Source of the DNA: Nocardioidaceae bacterium
GTDB taxonomy: Bacteria; Actinomycetota; Actinomycetes; Propionibacteriales; Nocardioidaceae
NCBI GenBank assembly: GCA_009780515.1
Contig: WQZX01000033.1
Coordinates: 1 to 37,416, forward strand
DNA: 37,416 bases
Direction: 5' to 3'
The position numbers were made by a program, and so were the translations under genes. Below, in pieces: positions 24,014 to 33,415 of this stretch. The notes under the pieces were generated by a model, which was given only the letters and a program-made list of their open reading frames with translations, was not told where the DNA came from and did no database searches. Position 1 is the stretch's first letter. Each line of letters opens with the position of its first letter.

Positions 24014-24291
24014 TCCGCCAGCTCCGACTGCTCGGCACTCAAGTACGCCGACCACCGGACGTACAGGGGCGCTTTCACCAGTTCTGTTGACCCGCAGGAG
24101 GCATGTAACGAACGAAGCTGGCGACCTTTGGCAGGTAGTTGAAATCGGGCGTAGATCTGCTCGGGCAGCCCCAAGGGGTCTGGGAGACCTCGACAAACTC
24201 AGCGACGCCGCCCGCCCGCCCTGCTCCACGTCCTCGACGGCCTGGCTCGCCAACACCCGCATCCGAGCAGCCCTCGACAACGCCAGCTGAG
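24014..24291. other. 278-base gap with fragmentary coding signs
   Basis: No complete gene is seen. On the minus strand, short protein-like stretches occur in three frames, such as PEQIYARFQLPAKGRQL and APLYVRWSAYLSAEQS. This could be a decayed gene broken by frameshifts, perhaps a former mobility gene, but no family is recognisable. Confidence 0.35.
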
Positions 24292-24897
24292 CTACTTCCG
24301 GCGCTGCTTCAGCAGCGCTTTCGCTTCCTTCCCGAACACGGGATGGTCACGCAGCCCTTCAACGACCGCTCGTCCGCGGGCGTCGCCGACCGTGAGGATC
24401 GGACGAATGAAGTGGATACGCGTGCTTCCACGGGACGTCTCGTCAAGTAGGACGATCAGATCGTCAAGGTGCTCCGGCCTGGCCGACGCGGCCAATGCGG
24501 CGGCCAGACCCTCTGTTGCGTCCGGGCCCTCAGCGCGCAAATACAGGTCGCGAAGACGGTCCCAGTGGACGGCTGCCGGCGCAACGGCCATCGCCCGTGC
24601 GACGCCCTCCAGGACGCGATCGGGGTATCCGCCGCGCTCCAGGTGCTCCAAGAGGACCGGAAGGGCCGTCGGGTACGGATCCGAGGTGTTCACCAGGTCC
24701 CACACGGAGTCGACAGCAATGCCACGGTCGTGCAGATCCTCCAGGATCGGACGCTGGGCTTCGCGCCACTTGGCTGCTCGTTGCTGGCGCTCTGCTTCAC
24801 GCTTCGCGGCGGTCTCCTGGAACTCGCGGTCCTGCGCGAGCTGTGCCATCAGCTCCGCGGCGCTGATGCCGCCCGCACGCTTGTCTCCACCGGTCAT
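24292..24897 (-). CDS. Helical repeat protein, RHS operon fourth gene
   Basis: A 201-residue all-helical protein. After a charged helix (about 20-50, rich in Glu/Arg/Gln) come paired helices such as DLVNTSDPYPTALPVLLEHL, RVLEGVARAMAVAP and EHLDDLIVLLDETSRGSTR, a pattern like HEAT repeats. It lacks a signal peptide. The start overlaps the stop of the preceding gene (ATGA), so it is the last gene of the toxin operon. Helical proteins of this kind are often immunity proteins in polymorphic toxin loci; that role is inferred. An unrelated host protein carried along is the alternative. Confidence 0.7.
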   Translation of the reverse strand: MTGGDKRAGGISAAELMAQLAQDREFQETAAKREAERQQRAAKWREAQRPILEDLHDRGIAVDSVWDLVNTSDPYPTALPVLLEHLERGGYPDRVLEGVARAMAVAPAAVHWDRLRDLYLRAEGPDATEGLAAALAASARPEHLDDLIVLLDETSRGSTRIHFIRPILTVGDARGRAVVEGLRDHPVFGKEAKALLKQRRK

Positions 24898-25280
24898 GGG
24901 ATGAACCTCACTTCCATCGTGCGGCCGCCAGGCGCCGTCCGGGTATTAGCCGCGCCGGTGTCGAACTGGACAGAACGTGCAGCGTGGTCGTAGGTGGTGT
25001 AGGCCAAGGTCGACGCGCATGCTGGGCACGCCAAAGGGCCGTGCGACGCAGGGGCGACGCCCAAGTAGGGCTCGGTGTAGTCGTAAGCAACGGCAGGCGG
25101 ACCGCGCTCGGCGGTGGTATCAGTCGGAAGCGCGCCGCGGTGTTGGCCGTCGTAGCCGTACGGCTGCGCGACGGCCGCAGCCGGTGCTGGAAGGGCCACT
25201 GCCTCGACAGTCGGGGCGAGGCCGAGGAAGGCGAGCGCCGCGGCGACGGCGATTGAAAGCAATCGAACGATGGGACTCAC
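24894..25280 (-). CDS. Small secreted protein with CxxC, RHS operon third gene
   Basis: A 128-residue protein with a signal peptide (SPIVRLLSIAVAAALAFLG, cleavage near VEA) and a short mature domain rich in Tyr, Ala and Pro. The mature part holds one CPAC pair (GPLACPACAST). No family is recognised. GTG at 25280 overlaps the stop of the immunity candidate (GTGA), and its stop overlaps the start of the next gene. A longer reading from 25307 lacks a signal-like start. A secreted partner of the RHS toxin, or a partner that binds it outside the membrane, is possible; nothing in the sequence proves it. Confidence 0.65.
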   Translation of the reverse strand: MSPIVRLLSIAVAAALAFLGLAPTVEAVALPAPAAAVAQPYGYDGQHRGALPTDTTAERGPPAVAYDYTEPYLGVAPASHGPLACPACASTLAYTTYDHAARSVQFDTGAANTRTAPGGRTMEVRFIP

Positions 25281-25576
25281 GACGGGGTGTCCAGCCGATC
25301 CAGCCACGTCCGTAACGCACGGGTCATCGTCGACTCATCAACCACGAGATCCCCAGTTGCGCCGTGCGACTGGTGCCGCTCAAGGCCGTCGTCTCCACGG
25401 ACGACGTCCAGGCCGTGGAGGGTCTGAGCTAGCTCCTCGTGGAGCGGCTCTGCGAGCGCGTCTCCTTCGACCCACGGAGTCACGAGTCGGCATGCGGCGG
25501 CTCTGCTCAATCGTCCATCCAGAAGGGCGTCGACGAGGAACGCGAGTGCGTGTGAGGTGAGGCGGTAGGCCATCAT
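25277..25576 (-). CDS. Immunity-protein candidate for the RHS toxin
   Basis: A 99-residue acidic protein starting MMAYRLTSHALAFLVDALLD and ending ALRTWLDRLDTPS, mostly helical, without signal peptide. It is encoded directly after the toxin and its ATG overlaps the toxin stop (ATGA; a second ATG follows at once). By the general rule of polymorphic toxin loci, the gene immediately downstream of the toxin C-terminus encodes the specific immunity protein. No known immunity family was recognised. Confidence 0.72.
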   Translation of the reverse strand: MMAYRLTSHALAFLVDALLDGRLSRAAACRLVTPWVEGDALAEPLHEELAQTLHGLDVVRGDDGLERHQSHGATGDLVVDESTMTRALRTWLDRLDTPS

Positions 25577-28500
25577 CGCCACCTTCCGTCTTCAATTCGG
25601 GCCGCAAGGCTTTCGTCCGAGATCACCATCGACGTAACTGGGTCGCCGTTCAATTCGCGAATCACGACGTCGTTCTGTCCGTTGCCTCTTGAGAGGACTC
25701 GAATCAGCCGCGTCTCATCACCTCGGACTTGGGTGTAGAGGTCGCCGTTGGCCCAGACGTGCTCGGCGTCGACTCCCCGACCGGCAGCGTTGAGCTCGTT
25801 GTGCGCTCGCCCCGGTAGTCCGGCCGCACCGCGTTCGCTTTGCATCGCGCGGAGCCGGCTGGCGATGAAGCCGTCTCCTTCGTTTGCGGCGCTGCACGGT
25901 TGCTGGTCCGCTTGGGAGTCTTCGGCGAGTGAGTCGGCGTCGGCTGTGTCGTTGCTGGCGCCTTCGATCTCACCGTCGATCCACTCGTCGATGGCGATGT
26001 CTTCCTCGGGCTCGGCTGCGGTTGCGGCGCCACCGGTGGCGATTTCTTCGGTGGCGTCGACGACTACGTCGGCGACGACGTCCGCGCCGATCATGGCGGC
26101 CGTGCAGAGGAACCCGTCGGTGCACAGTCCGGTGGGATCGGTCAGGGTGGTCGGGCTGTCGCTGGCGTAGCTGTAGGGCTGGCCGGTGAGGTCGACAAGT
26201 GGGTCGGTGGTGGTGAAGGTGGCGTTGGAGGCGTCGTAGTAGCGGGCGCCGAGGTAGATGAGCCCCGTCTCGGGGTCGGTATAGCCGCGGCCGTATTGCA
26301 GAGCGGTGCTCGTGCCGCTGTGGTCGATGGTTTGACCCCACGGCGTGTAGCTGTAGCTGCCGGTGACCGCGCCGGTCGCATCGGTGAGGACGCGGGTGGA
26401 CCCGAGCGCGTCGGTGAAGTAATAGTCGGCGGACGTGGATGTGTTGGCGCCACTGGGCATTGACTCCAACGGCGCGCCGCTGGGGCCGTAGATATAGTCG
26501 GCTGTTCCGTCGGTGAGGAGCTGTGGGGCCGAGTTGGTCGCGTCGTAGGTGAAGTGGGTCGTGGTTGGGCCGGATCCGTCTCCGTTGGGGACGGTCTTGG
26601 TGACGCGTAGACCGTCGCCGTTGTAGGCGTACTGGGTGGTTTGCTGGCCTGCAGGAAGGAACCAGCCCTCGACGTCCAGGGTGAGGTTGCTTCCTGAGGT
26701 GATGGATTCGACGTCGACGGCTCCGGCCGGGCTCAGGCCGGTCTGCACGTTGCCGCCTCCGGTGGTGGAGCCGGTGTAGGAGATGGAGCGGCCTGGGGGT
26801 CGGGTTTGGTCTGCCGGCCAGATCACCGTTCCGCCGTCGCTGCTCGGGGCCCAGGCGGTCGCGGAGAACAGGACCGCGGTTGCCGACGTCGGCACCGGGC
26901 CTTCTCCGGCGACCTGGACACTCGTCACCTTGGTCGTCGAGATCGTCGTGCAGGGGCTGGGCGTGCAACTGCCGGTGCTGTTACGGGTGTCGAGGATCCG
27001 CTGCGAGCTGCCTGCGGAGGTGGAGTAGGGCACGAAGACTGAGCCCGTGCCGTTCGAGCTGGTGGTGTAGTAGCCGGCCAGGTCCATGGCGAAGTCTGAG
27101 GCAACTGTGGTGTTGAGGTCGATCTTGCCGGTGGCGGTGAGTGGTACGACCACGAGGTCTGATGCGTCGCCGGCGCTGGTCATCGACAGGTCGCGCCAGG
27201 CGGGCTGGATCTGGTCGGAGGGCCAGGCTGTGGCGTGGCCTGTTGCGCTGGGGTTGAACGCGGTGAGCGTGAAGGCGACGGCGGCGACCCCTGTGGAGGG
27301 GATGCCGCCCTGGCCGGCGACCTGGACGGCGACGGTGGCGCCGGCAGCCAGCTGGCTGCACGGGTGCGGCGTGCACGTTCCGGTGCCGTTGCGCGTGTCC
27401 AGGATCCGGGTGCCGTTGATCGATTCGTAGACCGATCCTGACTGGGCCGCTTGGGCGGTCGGGGTCTGGTACCAGCCGACGACCTGGACGACGACGTTGC
27501 CTGCGGCGGTTGTGTTGATGTCGATCTTGCCGTCGTTACCTACTCCGACGACGGTGGTCGTCGAGGCTGCCACCCCGGAGGCAAGGCTCATCGAGCGACC
27601 GACTGGCAGAGCAGCACCGTCGGGGTAGGCCACGATCCGGCCGCTGCTGCCGGGATCGAACGCGGTGATGTTGAGCACGACCGAGTTGATGTTGGTCGTG
27701 GGGAGACCTTGTTGTCCGTCCACGGGAAGGACGAGCGTCTCGCCGGCGGTCAGCGGCGCGCAGGACGGGGTACAGGTCCCGAGCCCGGTCCGGGTGTCGA
27801 CCAGCCCGACCGGACTGACGGGGTGGTAGGTGGATCCTGCGATGTGCTGATCGGAGGTGGTGGCCGACACCATGTGGTTCTGGGCGTCGTAGCTGTAGCG
27901 GCTGCCGGCCGGGTCTGCCGGACTGCCGCGAGTCCGGTTGCCGTCGTTGTCGTAGGTGTAGTTCGTCGTCGTGTTCTCACCGCCGGCGGAGAGCTGGCTG
28001 GAAGTGAGCTCGGCGCCTGCGTCGAAGGTCTGGGCGAGGGTGCCTGCCGGGGTGTCGAGCCTTGTCGGGTTCCCGATCTGGTCGTAGGCGTAGTTGCTGA
28101 CGGTCGTTCCGCTCGATCCACTGACGCTGGCGCTGCTGGAGGTCAGGCGCCCCACAGTGTCGTACGCGCTCCGCGCCGTGCCAGTGATGGCGCCGGAATC
28201 GGTCTCGGAGCTGACCTGGCCGCCGGCGGTGTGGGCGTAGGAGATCGCGGCCAGGGTGGAGCCGCCCGCGGACGGGGTCAGGGCCATGGTGGCGGGCAGT
28301 CCGTCGGGATCCGGCTTGGTCGTGGCGGTGTCGCCGTTGGGCAGCGTGGTCGAGATCAGGTCGCCTTCGGCGTCGTATCCGAAGGACGTCGTGGTGGCCG
28401 AGCCGGCACCGCCGTTGGCAGGCGTCGCTGTCAATGACTCCATCTGATCGGCAGCGTCGTAGGTGTAGGTGACGACCTGGCCGTCGGGATAGGTCAGCGA

Positions 28501-31023
28501 GGTGCGGTTGCCGTCCAGGTCGTAGCCGTAGGACGCGGTCTTGCCGGCGCCGTCGGTGCTGGAGGTCATTCGGCCGAGCGTGTCGTACTTCCAGGTCGAT
28601 GTCCCGGATGCATCGGTCATGCCTGTGCGCTGCCTCAGCGTGTTGTAGGAATAGGTCACGCCGGGTGTGCCGTCGTTGTAAGCCAGCGAGGTCAGCAGTC
28701 CGTCCGGGTCGTAGGCATTGGTGGTCGTTACGCCCGCTGGGCTTCGCGAGGTAAGCAGCCTCCCGGCGGCGTCGTAGGTGTCGCTGGTGACCCGGTTGAG
28801 CGGATCGGTGCTCGACGTGAGCTCGCCCAGGTTGTTGTAGGCGTAGGTGACGGCCTTTCCTGCGGCGTTCGTTCGGGACGCGAGCTCGCCGTTGGCGTCG
28901 TAGGTGCGGTGGGTCGTGTTCCCCTCGGCGTCGGTGGTCGAGGACAGCTCGCTGTCCGCGTCGTAGGTGTAGGTGGTCTTGTCACCGTTGGCATCGATCT
29001 GGCTCGTCCGGTTGCCATCCGCGTCGTAGCCGTAGGAGGTTGTTCCTCCCTTGCGGTCGGTCGCGGACTTGATCTGGCCGGTGCTGGTGTACGTCGCGGC
29101 GGTCGTCTTGCCGTCCGGGTCGGTCGACGAGGTCTGTTCGCCGTCCGCGTCGTAGCCGAGGCTGGTGGTGTCGCCGAGGCCGTCGGTGACGCTCTTGAGA
29201 TCTCCCGTGGAGGTATAGGTGCTGGCAACGACGTGACCCGAGGGGCTCGTGATCTTTGTTGGCAAGGCGGGGAAGGATCCGTCGTCATATGCGTAGCTGG
29301 TGGTTGCGGGCACCGCGCCGGCGCCAGTTCCCAGCGGCGTCGAGCTCGACGTCAGGTCCCCGAGCGCGTTGTAGGCATCGGTGGTCATGACGCCGGTAGG
29401 CGACGTGGTGGTCAGAGGCTCGCCGAAGCTGTTGTATGTCGAGCTCGTCGTGTTGCCGTCGGGGTCGGTGATGGTCGCGACTTGGCCGCCGCGAGCGTAG
29501 GTGTAGGAGGTGGTGTTCTTGTCGGGGTCTGTCGCGGCGGTCTGCTCACCTGCGGCGTTGTAGGTGTAGGTCGAGCTCTCGGCATTGGCCGAGCCGGCAG
29601 CCTGCGTGCGCCTGGTCAACTCGCCGAGAGCGTTGAAGATCTCGACGGTCGTCGACTGATTGGGCTCGGTGATCGACGTGGTGGCTCGCCCATTGGTGTT
29701 CACCCCGTAGACGAAGCTCGTGACCCTGCCGATCGGATCGGTCTGACTCACGACGCGGCCCAGGTCGTCGTACTGGTCACTGGCGGTGTTGCCATCTGGG
29801 TCCACGATCTTGGTCAACAGATGAGTCGGCCCGTAGGTGTAGGTCGTCACCCCGCCGGCGGAATCCGTGACGCTGGTCAGGTCCCCATCAGAGCTGTAGC
29901 CGTACGTGACGGTCCGCCCCAACGGGTCTGTCACAGAGCTGACGTCTCCCATACCGTTGCCCGAGGCGACGTAGGTCAGAGCCAGCTGTCTTCCAGATGC
30001 TCCGGTGATCGTTGTCAACTGACCCGAGCTGTTGTACCCGAGAGTCGTGGTCTCGCCGGCCGGGTCGGCGACTGACAGCTCGCGGCCGGAGGCGTCGAAG
30101 GTGTAGGTCGCTGCACCCCGCACAACGAACGTCCAGCTGCCGTCCGCGTTCTTGGTCAGTGCAGCGAACGTTCCGGCGTCGGTAGGGTCGTAGGCGTCGC
30201 CACTGGCCGGCGCTGTGAATTCAACCGTTGCCCCGCCGGGTTGTGTGACCGTCACTTGCCCGGTCGAGGAATCTGTCGCCAGACTCGCATCATATGAACT
30301 GGTCCAGCCGCGACCCAGCGTCGAGCTGTGCGCTGCCAGGGCGGCCAGCGAGTTGTAAGTGCGCGACCAGGCAACAGCAGGCCCTCCTCCGGCCACGTTG
30401 AGGTCTGTCGCCGACTCGACGAGATTCCCCGAGCCACAATTGACAGGATCGCCGGCGCAGGGGAACTCCACGTCCGTCGACGGGTTGTCAGGCCCCCAAT
30501 TGTCCGACAGGGGCTGAGCAGCCCCGACCGACACCGTGACAACGAAGTCTGGATCCGGCACTGCGCCACGATCCTCCAGCGCCACCGACCAGGAGTTGGC
30601 GCCGGTCTGGGTCACCGTCCCGCCCGGCCCAGGCTCGTTGCCCGAGCCGGTCGACAGGTACTGCCCACCAGTGGTTCCGTCCGAGAAGGCCACGACGATC
30701 GACGACCCCGCATCAATCGACCCGACTACGTGCTGGGCAGATCCCGACCCCTGGCATGGTGAACAGACAGAGACCTGCGTGCTGCCGAGCTGCACGGAGA
30801 CCGAGTCACTGTCGCGCTCGGTGGCGTTGACCCTCTCGACGGCCACCCACACGCTGCCGCTGACCGAGGCCGACATCGCAGGCCCGTCTGCCACCGCAGG
30901 CCCGGCCGAGGTGACCACGGTCGCCCAACCCGACCCGACCATGCACGCAAGGACGAACAAGATCCGAAACGCCGCACACGAGCGGCCCGTCAACGAGCGA
31001 GCACTCACCTTTGGTCGACCCAC
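25573..31023 (-). CDS. Secreted RHS/YD-repeat polymorphic toxin
   Basis: A protein of about 1816 residues. It has a signal peptide (RILFVLACMVGSGWATVV, cleavage near AVA-D), a DUF6531-type entry region (NCGSGNLVESATDL to AWSRTYNSLAALAAH, about 190-270), about thirty YD repeats of the form YDxxG-x(4)-TDPxGxxTxY (about 300-1055), three DTR-type repeats (about 1060-1460), further YD repeats, and the RHS core end (TGLIYLGARYYDASNATF to LTDPTGLC, near 1635). The last 180 residues differ in composition and form the toxin tip. RHS shells enclose a C-terminal toxin delivered to neighbouring cells. GTG at 31023 is chosen because GGAGG ends 7 bases upstream; a TTG at 31125 is the longer alternative. 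It heads a four-gene overlapping operon. Confidence 0.9.
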   Translation of the reverse strand: MGRPKVSARSLTGRSCAAFRILFVLACMVGSGWATVVTSAGPAVADGPAMSASVSGSVWVAVERVNATERDSDSVSVQLGSTQVSVCSPCQGSGSAQHVVGSIDAGSSIVVAFSDGTTGGQYLSTGSGNEPGPGGTVTQTGANSWSVALEDRGAVPDPDFVVTVSVGAAQPLSDNWGPDNPSTDVEFPCAGDPVNCGSGNLVESATDLNVAGGGPAVAWSRTYNSLAALAAHSSTLGRGWTSSYDASLATDSSTGQVTVTQPGGATVEFTAPASGDAYDPTDAGTFAALTKNADGSWTFVVRGAATYTFDASGRELSVADPAGETTTLGYNSSGQLTTITGASGRQLALTYVASGNGMGDVSSVTDPLGRTVTYGYSSDGDLTSVTDSAGGVTTYTYGPTHLLTKIVDPDGNTASDQYDDLGRVVSQTDPIGRVTSFVYGVNTNGRATTSITEPNQSTTVEIFNALGELTRRTQAAGSANAESSTYTYNAAGEQTAATDPDKNTTSYTYARGGQVATITDPDGNTTSSTYNSFGEPLTTTSPTGVMTTDAYNALGDLTSSSTPLGTGAGAVPATTSYAYDDGSFPALPTKITSPSGHVVASTYTSTGDLKSVTDGLGDTTSLGYDADGEQTSSTDPDGKTTAATYTSTGQIKSATDRKGGTTSYGYDADGNRTSQIDANGDKTTYTYDADSELSSTTDAEGNTTHRTYDANGELASRTNAAGKAVTYAYNNLGELTSSTDPLNRVTSDTYDAAGRLLTSRSPAGVTTTNAYDPDGLLTSLAYNDGTPGVTYSYNTLRQRTGMTDASGTSTWKYDTLGRMTSSTDGAGKTASYGYDLDGNRTSLTYPDGQVVTYTYDAADQMESLTATPANGGAGSATTTSFGYDAEGDLISTTLPNGDTATTKPDPDGLPATMALTPSAGGSTLAAISYAHTAGGQVSSETDSGAITGTARSAYDTVGRLTSSSASVSGSSGTTVSNYAYDQIGNPTRLDTPAGTLAQTFDAGAELTSSQLSAGGENTTTNYTYDNDGNRTRGSPADPAGSRYSYDAQNHMVSATTSDQHIAGSTYHPVSPVGLVDTRTGLGTCTPSCAPLTAGETLVLPVDGQQGLPTTNINSVVLNITAFDPGSSGRIVAYPDGAALPVGRSMSLASGVAASTTTVVGVGNDGKIDINTTAAGNVVVQVVGWYQTPTAQAAQSGSVYESINGTRILDTRNGTGTCTPHPCSQLAAGATVAVQVAGQGGIPSTGVAAVAFTLTAFNPSATGHATAWPSDQIQPAWRDLSMTSAGDASDLVVVPLTATGKIDLNTTVASDFAMDLAGYYTTSSNGTGSVFVPYSTSAGSSQRILDTRNSTGSCTPSPCTTISTTKVTSVQVAGEGPVPTSATAVLFSATAWAPSSDGGTVIWPADQTRPPGRSISYTGSTTGGGNVQTGLSPAGAVDVESITSGSNLTLDVEGWFLPAGQQTTQYAYNGDGLRVTKTVPNGDGSGPTTTHFTYDATNSAPQLLTDGTADYIYGPSGAPLESMPSGANTSTSADYYFTDALGSTRVLTDATGAVTGSYSYTPWGQTIDHSGTSTALQYGRGYTDPETGLIYLGARYYDASNATFTTTDPLVDLTGQPYSYASDSPTTLTDPTGLCTDGFLCTAAMIGADVVADVVVDATEEIATGGAATAAEPEEDIAIDEWIDGEIEGASNDTADADSLAEDSQADQQPCSAANEGDGFIASRLRAMQSERGAAGLPGRAHNELNAAGRGVDAEHVWANGDLYTQVRGDETRLIRVLSRGNGQNDVVIRELNGDPVTSMVISDESLAARIEDGRWR
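26640..27845 (-). repeat. Three tandem DTR repeats within the RHS gene
   Basis: Three copies, each about 135 residues, start GLVDTRTGLGTC, RILDTRNGTGTC and RILDTRNSTGSC. Each continues with a V-x-VAGQGG-x-P core, then a WP or YPDG stretch, and ends near VVGWY, DLAGYY or VEGWF. This is the repeat unit known from many secreted actinobacterial proteins. It is spliced between YD repeats. Confidence 0.85.
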
Positions 31024-31229
31024 GGCCGCAACCTCCACAGGGGCGGGCCACCCACAGGCCCGAGACACGGCGAACCTAACCAGGACCCGGCTCCCACGGC
31101 CATCCTCCGATCGGACCAACCACAAGTCACCAAAGGACTAGTCAGCCGATGCCGCCACCAGCGCGAGATCGCAAACGGGCTACGCACGTCGCACGAGGTA
31201 TCAGACGACCCGCTACCGAGGCTGCCGGC

Positions 31230-33398
31230 CTACGAGCGGAAACGGCCGCGCTGCTGCTCGATCAGGGCCTCCTGAAGGTCGACCGTCCCGTCGTTGCGCA
31301 CCCACTGGCCCTCGGCGCCGAGAACCCAGGCACGCGTGGTGGGCGCGAAGGCCAGGTCGAGCAGATCCGCGACGCCCTGCTTGGTGCGCTCGTCGGGCAG
31401 CCGGACCAACACCTCGACGCGGCGGTCGAGGTTGCGGTGCATCATGTCCGCCGACCCGATCCAGTACGCCGGGTCCCCGCCGTTCTCGAACGCGAACACC
31501 CGGCTGTGCTCCAGGAACCGGCCGAGGACCGAGCGAACGTGGACGTTCTCGCTCAGGCCCTCGACCCCCGGGCGGAGCGCGCAGATGCCCCGGATCAGCA
31601 GCTCCACCGGCACCCCCTCGCGCGAGGCGAGGTAGAGGGTGTCGATGACATCCTCGTCGACCACGGAGTTGGCCTTGATCCGCACGCGGGCGGGCCGGCC
31701 CGCCTTGTGGTGGGCGATCTCCGCGTGGATCTGCTCGACCAGGCCCGTGCGGACCGAGTCGGGGGCGACGAGGAGCTCGACGTACTGGGCGTTGCGCGAC
31801 CACCCGGACAGGTTGTTGAACAGGTGGGCGACGTCCTCGCCGATGGCCTCGTTGGTGGTGAGCAGCCCGAGGTCCTCGTACATCCGCGACGTCTTGGGGT
31901 TGTAGTTGCCGGTGCCGATGTGGGTGTAGCGGCGGATGCCGTACTGGCCCTCGTCGCGCACCACCATCGCCAGCTTGCAGTGGGTCTTGAGGCCGACCAG
32001 GCCGTAGACGACGTGGCAGCCGGCCTGCTCGAGCTTGCGGGCCCAGCGGATGTTGGCCTGCTCGTCGAAGCGCGCCTTGATCTCGACCAGGACGAGCACC
32101 TGCTTGCCCGCCTCGGCGGCGTCGATCAGGGCGTCGACGATCGGGGAGTCGCCGGACGTGCGGTAGAGCGTCTGCTTGATCGCCAGCACGTGCGGGTCGG
32201 CGGCGGCCTGCTCGATGAAGCGCTGCACCGAGGTGGCGAACGAGTCGTAGGGGTGGTGCAGCAGCACGTCGTTGCGGCGTACCGCCTTGAAGATGTCGAC
32301 CGGCGCGGCCGACTCGACCTCGGCCAGCAGCGAGTGGGTCGTCGGCAGGAACGAGGGGTACTTGAGGTCCTCGCGGGGCAGGTCGGCGATGCCGTGCAGG
32401 CCGCGCAGGTCCAGCGGACCGGGGACCTTGGAGACCTCCTGCTCGCTGATGTCGAGCTCGGAGACGAGCAGCTCCAGGATCGACGGCGCGATCGACTCCT
32501 CGACCTCGAGGCGGACCGGAGGGCCGAAGCGGCGGCGCAGGAGCTCCTTCTCGAGAGCGGCGAGGAGGTTCTCGGCGTCGTCCTCCTCGACCTCGAGGTC
32601 CTCGTTGCGGGTCACCCGGAACGTGTGCGCCTCAAGGACGTCCATGCCCGGGAAGAGCCGGCGCAGATGTGCGCCGATGACGTCCTCGAGCGGCACGAAC
32701 CGCGAGTTGCCCAGCGGGATGAACCGCTCGAAGTTGGAGGGAACCTTCACGCGGGCAAAGTGCTCCTTGCCCGTCTTCGGGTTGCGGATCATCACCGCGA
32801 GGTTCAGCGAGAGCCCGGAGATGTAGGGGAAGGGGTGCGCGGGATCGACCGCCAGCGGCGTGAGGACGGGGAAGATCCGCTCCTTGAAGAGCTTCTTGCA
32901 GGCCTTCTGCTCCTCGCGGTCGAGGTCGGCCCACCGGACCAGGTGGATGCCCTCGCCCTCCAGCGCCGGGCTGATCCGGTCGCGGAAGACCGACGCGTGG
33001 CGCAGGCTCAGCTCGGTGGTGCGCTCCCAGATCATCTCCAGGACCTCGCGGGGGAGCAGCCCGCTCGCCGCACGTACGGCGAGCCCGGTGGCGATGCGGC
33101 GCTTGAGACCGGCCACGCGGACCATGAAGAACTCGTCCAGGTTGCTGGTGAAGATCGCCAGGAACCGCGTGCGCTCCAGCAGCGGCAGCGACTCGTCCTC
33201 GGCGAGCTCGAGCACGCGCTCGTTGAAGCGGAGCCACGACAGCTCACGGTCGACGAACCGGTTCGGGACCTCCTCGATCGCCGTGACGACCGCGGGATCC
33301 GGGACGTACGCCGACGCCTCGGTCGTCGGATCCTGCGGCGCCCCGGTGTCCTCGGCGCGGTGGAGGCCTACGACGTTGGGCTGCGCTTCGGTCGACAT
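31230..33398 (-). CDS. ppk: Polyphosphate kinase (PPK1)
   Basis: A 722-residue polyphosphate kinase that reversibly transfers the terminal phosphate of ATP to polyphosphate. The N-terminal domain has [17 protein letters not shown] and [19 protein letters not shown]. The catalytic core has [16 protein letters not shown] and [20 protein letters not shown], in which His493 is the autophosphorylated residue by homology to E. coli PPK1. [17 protein letters not shown] and [17 protein letters not shown] follow. ATG at 33398 has GGGAGG 8-9 bases upstream. The last 56 residues are encoded by the right copy of a 169-base direct repeat, so the gene looks intact. A long open antisense frame over it is a codon-bias shadow. 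Confidence 0.96.
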   Translation of the reverse strand: MSTEAQPNVVGLHRAEDTGAPQDPTTEASAYVPDPAVVTAIEEVPNRFVDRELSWLRFNERVLELAEDESLPLLERTRFLAIFTSNLDEFFMVRVAGLKRRIATGLAVRAASGLLPREVLEMIWERTTELSLRHASVFRDRISPALEGEGIHLVRWADLDREEQKACKKLFKERIFPVLTPLAVDPAHPFPYISGLSLNLAVMIRNPKTGKEHFARVKVPSNFERFIPLGNSRFVPLEDVIGAHLRRLFPGMDVLEAHTFRVTRNEDLEVEEDDAENLLAALEKELLRRRFGPPVRLEVEESIAPSILELLVSELDISEQEVSKVPGPLDLRGLHGIADLPREDLKYPSFLPTTHSLLAEVESAAPVDIFKAVRRNDVLLHHPYDSFATSVQRFIEQAAADPHVLAIKQTLYRTSGDSPIVDALIDAAEAGKQVLVLVEIKARFDEQANIRWARKLEQAGCHVVYGLVGLKTHCKLAMVVRDEGQYGIRRYTHIGTGNYNPKTSRMYEDLGLLTTNEAIGEDVAHLFNNLSGWSRNAQYVELLVAPDSVRTGLVEQIHAEIAHHKAGRPARVRIKANSVVDEDVIDTLYLASREGVPVELLIRGICALRPGVEGLSENVHVRSVLGRFLEHSRVFAFENGGDPAYWIGSADMMHRNLDRRVEVLVRLPDERTKQGVADLLDLAFAPTTRAWVLGAEGQWVRNDGTVDLQEALIEQQRGRFRS

Positions 33399-33415
33399 GC
33401 GCCGATCCTCCCACC

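Larger units (their letters stand above)
23845..31402. mobile_element. RHS toxin island flanked by 169-base ppk repeats
   Basis: The unique segment 24014-31233 is bounded by direct repeats of the ppk 3' end (23845-24013 and 31234-31402). The right copy completes ppk, so the gene was preserved, as in islands that integrate into gene ends. The segment is visibly less GC-rich than its surroundings and carries a four-gene RHS toxin operon. No integrase, transposase or terminal inverted repeat was found, so the mechanism may be site-specific integration with later loss of the integrase, or homologous recombination. Confidence 0.7.

Noticed and set aside
24139..24450. Plus-strand frame of 103 codons at the island edge
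   Set aside because: Pro-, Arg- and Ser-rich with no domain, and it overlaps the well-supported minus-strand gene at 24292-24897.
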